From positions 1 to 59,670 of the forward strand of contig CANQTD010000007.1 of NCBI GenBank assembly GCA_947626685.1: a stretch of DNA of 59,670 bases, written 5' to 3'. Positions 50,171 to 58,100 of the stretch are shown piece after piece (positions within the stretch are counted from its first letter, which is position 1; each line of letters starts with the position of its first letter). The position numbers and the translations under genes were made by a program. This DNA comes from an uncultured Clostridia bacterium (GTDB lineage Bacteria; Bacillota; Clostridia; Christensenellales; Borkfalkiaceae). The notes beneath the pieces were generated by a model. That model did not search any database. It saw only the letters and a list, made by a program, of their open reading frames with translations, and was not told the DNA's origin.

Positions 50171-51280
50171 TCATTTTTGGCGGATGAGGTCGAGAATGGT
50201 CGCGATCGCGGCGTTCACGTCGTCCCCCACTTCGACCTCCACGTCGCACACTTCGCTGTTGCGGTATTCGAAGTCGAGCGACATGATGCGCCGCGTCTTG
50301 TCGTCAAGGTCGATGTCGCGGCTGATGATGCTCTTGATGGCGTCCGCGCGGTCCCTGCGCGTAAAGACGAGCATGGCGCGCCGTCTGTACAGATTTTTCA
50401 GGGTGATCGCGCCGCAGATGTCGATGGGAATGACTGCAATGTGTCCCCTCTCCACGATGGGCGAGATGTCCTTTTCGGAAGTGCCGAAGTGGTAGCCGCT
50501 GTACACCGTCGTCTCGATATAGCTGCCCGCGTTCTTCTCCCTGATGAACTGTTCCTCGCTGATGAAGCGGTACGATTCTTGCCCCTCCGTTCTGCGGCGG
50601 GGGCGGGTGGTGGAAGTGAGCGGCTTCTCGAAGCCTTCGAGCATGGTGAGCCCGTTTGCGATCTCCGTCTTGGAGGAGCCCGACGGCCCGACGAGGCAGA
50701 GGACGCCGCCGTCCGAGAGCTTCGGGAAGTCCTCGGAGAACGAGCTGCGCACCATCTCGCAAAAATGCAGGAAGTCGTCGTAGCTGTTCACGGAGAGAAG
50801 GCCCGAGAGACCCGAATTCCACGGCTTGCGGAAAAGCACGGGATAGGCCGCCCGCGAGCTCGAAATGTTGTGGGCGCCGTCGTCGAGCATGATATCGAGG
50901 GAGATCACGTCCTTCCTCGTGCCCATCATGATATTTTCGGACGGGATCTCGGGGAAGTCCGCGATGAGCCGTTCCGCTCTCGCGCTCATACAGCATGCGG
51001 GCACCGCGGTGATGAAGAACACGTCCGCGATCTCGGAGAGCTTCTGCACGAACTCCTGCGCGCCCTCGGTGACGGGCTGCGTGCGCACGAACTCGGGGTC
51101 GCGGTAGAGCTTGATCCGCTCGTCCGCATGGCGGTGGCCGCCGCCCCACGTCTTGATATCCTCCACCCGCAGCGGTTCTTCGTCGGGATGGCGGCTGTTG
51201 ATGATGGAGACGGCATAGGAGTTGCATTCATAGAGAGTATCGTCGACGTCGAGGCCGACGCGGATACGGTATTTTTTCAT
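50171..51280 (-). CDS. HAD-type 5'-nucleotidase fused to a guanylate kinase-like domain
   Basis: A 369-residue cytoplasmic protein with two enzyme domains. Residues about 5-180 resemble the NT5C 5'(3')-deoxyribonucleotidase branch of the HAD superfamily: VGLDVDDTLYECN with the nucleophile Asp11 and Asp13, FFITAVP as motif II, and LDIMLDDGAHNI as the late acidic motif. Residues about 190-369 resemble guanylate kinase: P-loop LVGPSGSSKTEIANG (197-211), SGYHFGTSE, the GMP-binding TSTTRPRRRTEGQESYRFIS, and RRDRADAIKSIISRD in the lid region. GAGGTGGATC precedes the ATG at 51280. The pairing of a dephosphorylating and a phosphorylating nucleotide enzyme is odd. It may have a regulatory or nucleotide-balancing function. 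The substrates are inferred. Confidence 0.82.
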   Translation of the reverse strand: MKKYRIRVGLDVDDTLYECNSYAVSIINSRHPDEEPLRVEDIKTWGGGHRHADERIKLYRDPEFVRTQPVTEGAQEFVQKLSEIADVFFITAVPACCMSARAERLIADFPEIPSENIMMGTRKDVISLDIMLDDGAHNISSSRAAYPVLFRKPWNSGLSGLLSVNSYDDFLHFCEMVRSSFSEDFPKLSDGGVLCLVGPSGSSKTEIANGLTMLEGFEKPLTSTTRPRRRTEGQESYRFISEEQFIREKNAGSYIETTVYSGYHFGTSEKDISPIVERGHIAVIPIDICGAITLKNLYRRRAMLVFTRRDRADAIKSIISRDIDLDDKTRRIMSLDFEYRNSEVCDVEVEVGDDVNAAIATILDLIRQK

Positions 51281-51376
51281 GATCCACCTCAAAAGTCATT
51301 ATACAAGATGAAGCGCGCTTTGTCAAGTCCGCCGCTCCATAATTCCTTTAAGATTGCGTTTCTTCAAGCCCGCGCC

Positions 51377-51405
51377 TTGACAATGCGTCCGAGATATGGT
51401 ATACT
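51377..51405 (+). promoter_or_regulatory. nrnA-nrnA-surE operon promoter
   Basis: Plus strand TTGACA, 17 bases, TATACT, with the -10 34 bases before the first start codon. It diverges from the nucleotidase-kinase gene. Confidence 0.87.
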
Positions 51406-51438
51406 ATCCCCGTAATATATTGTATAAGGAGAATCTTC

Positions 51439-52377
51439 ATGTTTCAGGAGGCTTTGGAGCTGATCAAGGCGTATGACAGGATCGTCATTCACCGCCACTC
51501 CCACCCCGACGGGGACGCGCTCGGCAGCCAGATGGGGCTCGCGCAGCTCATCAAGGACAATTTCCCCCAAAAAGAGGTCTACATGGTCGGGGACGAGCCC
51601 GCCCGTCTCCCCTTTATGGACGTCACGATGGACGAGATCCCCGACGAATTCTACAAGACGGCGCTCGCGGTCATTCTCGACTGCGGTTCCTCCCGCATGA
51701 TCTGCGACGAACGGTACAAGACCGCGGCAAAGACGCTGCGCTTCGACCACCATCTGTTTGCGGAGAAGATCGCGGACGTCGAAGTCGTCGAGAGCACCTA
51801 CGAGAGTGCGGCGGGGCTCGTCGCAATGTTTGCGAAGGAGTGCGGGCTCAAACTCTCCCCCGCCTCCGCCACTTCCCTCTACATGGGCATCGTGACAGAC
51901 AGCGGCAGGTTCCTCTTCGATTCGACCACCGCGCGCACCTTCGAACTCGCGGCGTTCCTTCTCTCCCAACCCGTCGACCTCAACGCCCTCTACTACGACC
52001 TGTATGCGGAGGAATTTTCCGAGATCATCGAGAAGGCGGACAACATGCATAAGATCAAATTCACCGGGCACAACGTCGCCTATATCTACACGGCGCGCGA
52101 AGAGCTCCCCGTGAGAGAGGACAGCGCGGCGGTGACGTCCTCGGGTCTCGTGGGGCTGATGCACGATATCAAGGGCGTGTTCGTCTGGGTCAACTTCACC
52201 GAGGCGGACGACGGCGTGCACTGCGAGCTGCGCTCCAACCGGTTCAATATCAATCCCGTTGCCGTGAAGTACGGCGGGGGCGGGCACAAGAAGGCGAGCG
52301 GCTGCGTCGTTCCCGACAAGGAGACGGCAATGCTCCTGCTCGCCGACCTCGACAAACTTGCTGCGGAGGGTGTATGA
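51439..52377 (+). CDS. nrnA: DHH/DHHA1 phosphoesterase, NrnA-like (copy 1)
   Basis: A 312-residue manganese-dependent phosphoesterase of the bifunctional oligoribonuclease/pAp phosphatase type. DHH motifs are visible: HRHSHPDGDALGS with Asp24 and Asp26, VILDCGSS, FDHHLFAE with Asp103-His104-His105, and MGIVTDSGRF. The DHHA1 domain ends with NPVAVKYGGGGHKKASG. NrnA degrades nanoRNA and 3'-phosphoadenosine 5'-phosphate; related proteins cut pApA or cyclic dinucleotides. AAGGAGAATCTTC precedes the ATG. It overlaps the second copy by ATGA and is thus translationally coupled to it. Confidence 0.9.
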   Translation: MFQEALELIKAYDRIVIHRHSHPDGDALGSQMGLAQLIKDNFPQKEVYMVGDEPARLPFMDVTMDEIPDEFYKTALAVILDCGSSRMICDERYKTAAKTLRFDHHLFAEKIADVEVVESTYESAAGLVAMFAKECGLKLSPASATSLYMGIVTDSGRFLFDSTTARTFELAAFLLSQPVDLNALYYDLYAEEFSEIIEKADNMHKIKFTGHNVAYIYTAREELPVREDSAAVTSSGLVGLMHDIKGVFVWVNFTEADDGVHCELRSNRFNINPVAVKYGGGGHKKASGCVVPDKETAMLLLADLDKLAAEGV

Positions 52378-53354
52378 ACGAACAGACCAAACAGATCATT
52401 TTAGAGAAGATCGAGGCGTACCAAACGATCATCGTCTCCCGCCATATCCGTCCCGACGGCGACGCGGTCGGCTCCACCAAAGGGCTCGTCAAGATCCTCA
52501 AAGACAGCTTCCCCGCAAAGGATATCTACCTCGTCAACGAGGACTACTCCGACTACCTCGCTTTTTGCGGAGGTGAGGACTGTGTTTCGGACATGGTATA
52601 TGCGGACGCGCTCCTCATCGTCATTGACACGGGCACGCGGGACCGCATTTCCAACAGCAAATTCCGCCTTGCGAAGGAGATCGTGAAGATCGACCACCAT
52701 ATCGAGGCCGACCCCTACGGCGACGTGAATTGGGTCGAGGACTTCCGCTCCTCCGCGTGCGAGATGATCGCCGATTTCGCCTTCACGTTCAAAGAGAAAC
52801 TCTGCCTTTCGCGTGAGGCGGCGACGTATATCTACCTCGGCATGGTGACGGACAGCGACCGTTTCCGCTTCGAAGGGGTCACGGGGGACACCATGCGCCT
52901 TGCGGGGGCCCTGCTCGACTGCGGCGTCGACACCGAGGCGCTCTTCTCCAACCTCTATGTGGACGACTTCCGCACCCTCCGCCTCAAATCCTTCGTCTAT
53001 GACCATATCCGCATCACGGAAAACGGCGTAGCGTATATCTATATGAGCAAGGAGATACAGGAGCAGTTCGGCCTCACCCTCGAGGCGGCGAGCGCGGTCG
53101 TGGGAGACCTCTCCAAGATCCGCGGCAGCCTCATCTGGGTCGCGTTCATCGACAATACCAAGAAGGGAAATATCCGCGTGCGGCTCCGTTCGCGCTTCCT
53201 CGGGATCAACGACCTCGCCATCAAGTACCACGGCGGCGGGCACAATATGGCGGCGGGCGCGACCGTGTTTTCCGTCGAGGAAATGTACGCGCTCATCGGG
53301 GACGCAGATAAGCTCCTCGGGGAATACAAATCCACGCATGAGGGGTGGCTATGA
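52374..53354 (+). CDS. DHH/DHHA1 phosphoesterase, NrnA-like (copy 2)
   Basis: A 326-residue paralogue of the preceding gene with RHIRPDGDAVGS (Asp28, Asp30), IDTGTRDRIS, KIDHHIEAD (107-109) and LGMVTDSDRF, and DHHA1 ending INDLAIKYHGGGHNMAAG. Both copies keep all catalytic residues, so both are probably active, perhaps with different substrate lengths. Identity between the copies is modest by eye, suggesting an old duplication. ATGA overlaps link it to copy 1 upstream and to surE downstream. It could cut linear dinucleotides left by cyclic-di-AMP breakdown, but no phosphodiesterase of that class is in the window. Confidence 0.88.
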   Translation: MNEQTKQIILEKIEAYQTIIVSRHIRPDGDAVGSTKGLVKILKDSFPAKDIYLVNEDYSDYLAFCGGEDCVSDMVYADALLIVIDTGTRDRISNSKFRLAKEIVKIDHHIEADPYGDVNWVEDFRSSACEMIADFAFTFKEKLCLSREAATYIYLGMVTDSDRFRFEGVTGDTMRLAGALLDCGVDTEALFSNLYVDDFRTLRLKSFVYDHIRITENGVAYIYMSKEIQEQFGLTLEAASAVVGDLSKIRGSLIWVAFIDNTKKGNIRVRLRSRFLGINDLAIKYHGGGHNMAAGATVFSVEEMYALIGDADKLLGEYKSTHEGWL

Positions 53355-54073
53355 GGATTTTGCTTGTCAACGACGACGGGATCGAGGCCGAAGGGCTGCG
53401 CTATCTCGTGGATTGGGCAAAGACGAAGGGCGAGGTCTGCGTGTTCGCGCCCAAGACGCAACAGAGCGCGAAGAGCCTCTCCATTCAGATCCATGACAAT
53501 TACGCCGTCAAGCGGGAAGATCTGTTCGGCGGGATCGAAGCGTATAGCGTGGATTCCACCCCTGCCGACTGCGTGCGCATCGCCATTCTCGGCATGAAGA
53601 AGAAGTTCGACCTCGTGATCTCGGGCATCAACAACGGGCCCAATCTCGGCGCGGATATCCACTACTCCGGCACCGTGGGCGCGTGCTATGAGGCCGCTCT
53701 CTCGGGCGTAAAGGCGATGGCCGTTTCCGCGGCGTTCCAATCATTCGGAAATGCGGTGAAGAACCTCGACAGGGTGTATTCCGAGATCATGCGGCGCAGA
53801 ATGTTCGACTTCGCCGAGATCTTGAACGTCAACTTCCCCGAAGAGGGCGATGAGATTCTCATCACGAAGATGGGACCCGCCATTTATAGCGATTCTTTTG
53901 AATTTCTCGATGACGGCATGGTGAAGCCGTGCCTGATCTGCCTCTACGGCGGCACGCGCAATTTAGAGCTCGATACGGACGCGGTCATGACGGGGCATAT
54001 CTCCGTGACCCCCCTCCGCTCCGACCTGACCGACCCCGCGGCCTTTGAACTGATCACCAAAAAAATCGGGTGA
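53351..54073 (+). CDS. surE: 5'/3'-nucleotidase SurE
   Basis: A 240-residue metal-dependent phosphatase acting on nucleoside 5'- and 3'-monophosphates. Family motifs are MRILLVNDDGIEAEGL with Asp8 and Asp9 at the metal site, PKTQQSAKS, the STPADCVRIAI segment and LVISGINNGPNLGADIHYSGTVGAC with the metal asparagine. GAGGGG lies upstream; GTG at 53345 would also be possible, but ATG at 53351 overlaps the previous TGA (ATGA) as elsewhere in this operon. Together the three genes form a nucleotide-degrading operon divergent from the nucleotidase-kinase fusion. Confidence 0.95.
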   Translation: MRILLVNDDGIEAEGLRYLVDWAKTKGEVCVFAPKTQQSAKSLSIQIHDNYAVKREDLFGGIEAYSVDSTPADCVRIAILGMKKKFDLVISGINNGPNLGADIHYSGTVGACYEAALSGVKAMAVSAAFQSFGNAVKNLDRVYSEIMRRRMFDFAEILNVNFPEEGDEILITKMGPAIYSDSFEFLDDGMVKPCLICLYGGTRNLELDTDAVMTGHISVTPLRSDLTDPAAFELITKKIG

Positions 54074-54079
54074 GAAAAG

Positions 54080-54390
54080 GCCTTACTTGGCTCCACCTTT
54101 GGGGAGAGCTACGCCCCACCCCCCTACCCCCCTCCCACGGAGGGGGCAAGCAATCCCAACGGGCGAGCAAAGAAAGGCTCCTCCCGAGGAGGAGCTGTCG
54201 AGCGTTAGCGAGACTGAGGTGGGTACGATTTTAATGTCGACCTTATTTAGAATCCGCCCCACCCCCCCTATCCCCCTCCCACGGAGGAGGCAAGCAATCC
54301 CAACGAGCGAACAAAGAAAGGCGCCTCCCGAGGAGGAGCTGTCACAAAGTGACTGAGGTGGGTACGATTTTAATTACGTCGACCTTATTG
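54080..54390. repeat. two tandem 143-bp repeat units upstream of the DUF559 gene
   Basis: Unit 1 (54113-54255) and unit 2 (54256 to about 54390) each begin GCCCCACCCCCC, then CTCCCACGGAGG, GCAAGCAATCCCAACG, a CTCCTCCCGAGGAGG-type hairpin, a variable hairpin (GAGCGTTAGCGAGAC or CACAAAGTGAC) and end near GGTGGGTACGATTTTAAT and GTCGACCTTATT. A further copy and a partial one follow the DUF559 gene. Confidence 0.92.
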
Positions 54391-54425
54391 TAAAATTCAT
54401 AATGATTCTGTGAAAAGAGAATAGT

Positions 54426-54788
54426 ATGTACGGCACAAGTAATAAAAAACTAACGCCAAATGCACGAACATTGCGAAAAAATATGACCAAAGAAGAGCGC
54501 AGACTATGGTATGACTTTCTACGGACATTGCCGTGCAAAGTACACCGCCAATATATCATAGGCTCATACATTGTCGACTTTTACTGTGCAAGTGCGCGGC
54601 TTGTCATTGAACTCGACGGTGCGCAACATTTTGAAGACGAAGCAAAAAGTTATGATGCCGAACGAGACAGCTTTCTTCGCTCAAATGGCATAACTGTGCT
54701 CCGATATTCCAATCTTGAATTGAATCGTAATTTTAAGGGTGTCTGCGAAGACATTTGGAATCACCTGCCTACTTCTTTTGCAACGTGA
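54426..54788 (+). CDS. DUF559 (Vsr-fold) endonuclease-like protein
   Basis: A 120-residue protein of the DUF559 family, related to the very-short-patch repair endonuclease fold. RTLRKNMTKEERRLWYDFLR is the family's N-terminal pattern; the PD-(D/E)xK-like core is YIVDFYCASARLVIELDGAQH, with Asp51, Glu62, Asp64 and His68, then DAERDSFLRSNGITVLRYSN. The length is normal, so it seems complete. AAAAGAGAATAGT precedes the ATG. The gene is clearly A+T-richer than its neighbours and lies between copies of the 143-bp repeat. DUF559 proteins are widespread with unknown cellular role; some are linked to mobile DNA. Confidence 0.88.
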   Translation: MYGTSNKKLTPNARTLRKNMTKEERRLWYDFLRTLPCKVHRQYIIGSYIVDFYCASARLVIELDGAQHFEDEAKSYDAERDSFLRSNGITVLRYSNLELNRNFKGVCEDIWNHLPTSFAT

Positions 54789-54815
54789 GGAAAGCTGTGA
54801 GCATAATTAAAATCC

Positions 54816-55004
54816 GCCCCACCCCCCTACCCCCCCTCCCACGGAGGGGGCAAGCAATCCCAACGGGCGAGCAAAGAAAGGCTCCTCCTCGGGAGGAGCT
54901 GTCGAGCGTTAGCGAGACTGAGGTGGGTACGATTTTAACGTCGACCTTGTTTAGAATCCGCCCCACCCCCCTACCCCCCTCCCACGGAGGGGGCAAGCAA
55001 TCGG
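54816..55004. repeat. 143-bp repeat unit plus partial copy downstream of the DUF559 gene
   Basis: Unit 3 (54816-54959) closely matches unit 1 at 54113. Unit 4 (54960 to about 55004) stops after GGGGGCAAGCAATC. With the upstream units this makes the DUF559 gene an insertion in, or passenger of, a tandem array. Confidence 0.92.
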
Positions 55005-55018
55005 CGGGACGTGAAAAC

Positions 55019-55054
55019 AAAAAAGCAGCACTTACGAAGAAGTGCTGCTTTTTT
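55019..55054 (-). terminator. terminator of the large repeat-domain lipoprotein gene
   Basis: AAGCAGCACTT and AAGTGCTGCTT pair around six bases; on the minus strand it continues TTTTTTGTTTTC. It lies about 50 bases after the lipoprotein stop. Confidence 0.9.
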
Positions 55055-55100
55055 GTGTCAGAACTGATACGCAATAGACTTGTTAATCCATACGTATTCG

Positions 55101-58100
55101 TTAGTCCGTCGTGCCCCAATAGGAAACACTCGAGAGAACTACAAACCCGTTATCGCTCACATTCGTCTTGCAATCAATCACGATGCGATAGAACTTGTTT
55201 GCCGCAGGGGTGTCAATCACAAATTCATTTTCACCGGTCTTGATGTTAAGGCTCATCTCTGTGGGATTGGTGAACTCATTGGTATCGGCGATCTGAAGCT
55301 TGAAAGAATTGACATTGTCCGCCATGTAATTCTTAGACGTAGAATCGATCGTCACGATGACCTTCGAAATCTTTGCGGCCAACGCAGCTTTCGTGGTGAT
55401 CGTGCCAACAACAGCACTGGTCTTGTGCCCCGTCTTAATGAAATTCCAACCGTTCCTATTGTTGTTGAAATTGTTGATGACCCAAGTGTAGCTTCCGCGC
55501 GTTGCTTCCCATTCCGAGGTGTAGCTACTCACACTCGTATCACCCGCCTTAGCAGTTGCATCCGCAAAACCGAGCGAAGCGATCTCCTCTGCAGCCTTTT
55601 CGTTCTCACCGATCGTCTCGACCTTGATTGTGACGTTGCCGTTCAGCGTGAACTTATAGGTGCCTTCCGTTGCCTCGATTTCCTTATCGTAGGCTTTGAC
55701 GGAAGCGATCTTCTTGCCGGCATCAGCTTGAATGGTGAAAGAAATTTCTGTACCATTCACAGCCTTGTTGGTCGAAGGTAAACCGGAGATGGTTGCGCCC
55801 GTGACCTCTGTGGAAATCTCGGATTCGCCGCGCGTGCAGCTCAAGACTGTCGGATAAACGTCATCTTTTCCGGAAAACTCGATCGTGCCGGGTTCGCTAT
55901 GTCCAAAGAGCGTGATGTAGCCGCTCATGACAACAGTATCATTCTGCCCGAGAATGGTCTCTTTTGTGCTAAGATTGAGCGAGTATACGAGGATCACCTT
56001 TTGAGAATTGGTGAGGTCTTGGAGATAAACATTCTGATAGTACTCAGAATCATTCGACCCCTGCTTCCTATCTCCGATTGCGGTGATTTTACCCGTCATG
56101 TAGACGATCTGTTTCGTCCAAGAGCTGAGCGACGTGCACTCTTCTGCTGCGAGCGCGAGAGCTTCTTCAACGGAAAGCGGAGCCGCCGCCGAACCGTATT
56201 TCTCATCATCGTGAACGTCGGGCTCGGGCTCGGGATCGGGCGTAGGATCGACAGTGCCGCCCTTCCCGTAGGTGCCGAGAACTGCCAACCAGTTGGACGC
56301 GACATACTTTGAGTAATCCCCGCCTCCGACCGTTGTATAGCTGCCGTTTGTACCGAGGAAATACTTGCTCCCACTGATCTCCATTGTAAAGATATTGTAT
56401 TGGGAATCCCACTTCCAAACACTGCCGGCGGTCTGAGAAGTTTTATAGACCGCATTGACATGCGTGCCACTGAGCTCGATCTCGATGTATTTGCCATCCA
56501 GTACCATCGTCCAACCGGCATCGTTGCTACCCGCAAGGGTCACTTTCTTTGCGCTTTCGATGTCGGTGGTCGTTGCCATATAGTAGCCGGTCATCGCGCC
56601 GGTGAGATAGTGATATTCCCCATCCTGCGCCTTCATGCCCATGTAGTAATCGCTACCTGCCGCGGGAGCCGTGATGGGCGAGAAAGGCTCGGGTGCCAAG
56701 ATCGTGACTTTGAGGTCGACGTTGTCGGTCTCTTTGCCGACGGTGAGCGTCGCTTTGATCGTGATCTCGGTGTCGGTTTCGGGGAGTTTGAGAACAGTGA
56801 GCTTGCCGCCCTCGATCTTGACGAGATCGGTCGTGCCCTGAAGTTCATAGGTGACGGAAGCCTCGCCCTGCGTTGCGGGGAGTTCGACTTCTGCGCCGAC
56901 GGCGTCAAGAGACGTCTTGGAGAGCTTGAGCGCGGTTTTCGCGTCTGCGAGCTTCTCGGCATCCGTCTTGGGGGTCGTCGTGCCGCCCTCGAAAGTAACA
57001 ACGATACCGAAAATGAATGCGCGCAGATTCGAAGTGATTTTGATTTCCTTCGCGGGAGCCGTAAGCTCGAAGGTGTAGAGTGCCTTTTCCGAACCGGACA
57101 TTGTTTGTGCGGTTCCGTCGTTGACTGCGAGCGTATCGCTCTTGCCGGGCCAACCTTGCGCCATGATGACGACCTTCGTAACGTTCTTGGCAAACGTGAG
57201 CGTAATGGTCGCGCCTACTTTGCTCGTACCAAGTTTGAGCATGCCGCCCGCGTTCTCATAGTCGCCGCCGCCGGTGCCATTTCCCTTATAGACCTTTTCC
57301 GTAACAGCGGCTGCGGTAAGGTCGGCGGATTCGGTGAATCCCTTGAAATAATCCGTCGCATCGCCCGAGGTGATCTCGGTGCCCTTTTCGGTGACGGAGG
57401 AGAAATCAAGTTTCACATCGCCATCGGGAAGTTTTACTTCTTCGCTCGGGGTGGGAGGAGTGACTGTGCCGGTGTAGGTACCGATCTTGCCGATATACTC
57501 ATCTTCGCCGTCGATGAAGGAGATCTTGGCGGAGTTGAACGTATTGTAATCGCCATACGTCCCCATGAAGTAGGTCTCGCCGCCCTCTTCCATCGTAAAC
57601 ACGGAGTATTGCGCATTCCAAATCCATACCTTGCCCTCGGTCTGCGCGTCTTTGAGCATAATGTTGACGTAGGTCTTGCCCGAAGTATTGGGCTCGCTGG
57701 TCTCAAATTCAATATACTTGCCGTTGGTCACGAGCGTCCAGCCGTCGCCGGAGGGCGCGAGGGTCACTTTGGCAGCTTTGGAGATATCGGTGGTCGTTCC
57801 GAGATAATTGCCGCTCTTCGCGCCCGTGGAGTAGTACCACTCACCTTTGATATCCATTGCGAGGTAGTAATCGCTACCTGCTGCGGGAGCGGTGATGGGC
57901 GTGAAGCCTTCGAGCGCGGCGCCTTCTGCCTTGATGGTGATGGTGACGGTTTTCGTGTTGTTCGTCACGGCCTCGGTGCCGCAGGTGGCGGTGACGGTGG
58001 CGGTGACGGTCACGTCTTCCGCGGGAAGCGCGTCGACGTTGATCTTGTTGTCCGTGATCGTGTAGGTCTTATTTTCGGTCGCCCAAGTAAACGTGACGTC

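Noticed and set aside
54113..55004. An insertion sequence around the DUF559 gene
   Set aside because: No transposase, no terminal inverted repeats and no target duplication; the flanks are tandem direct repeats found elsewhere.
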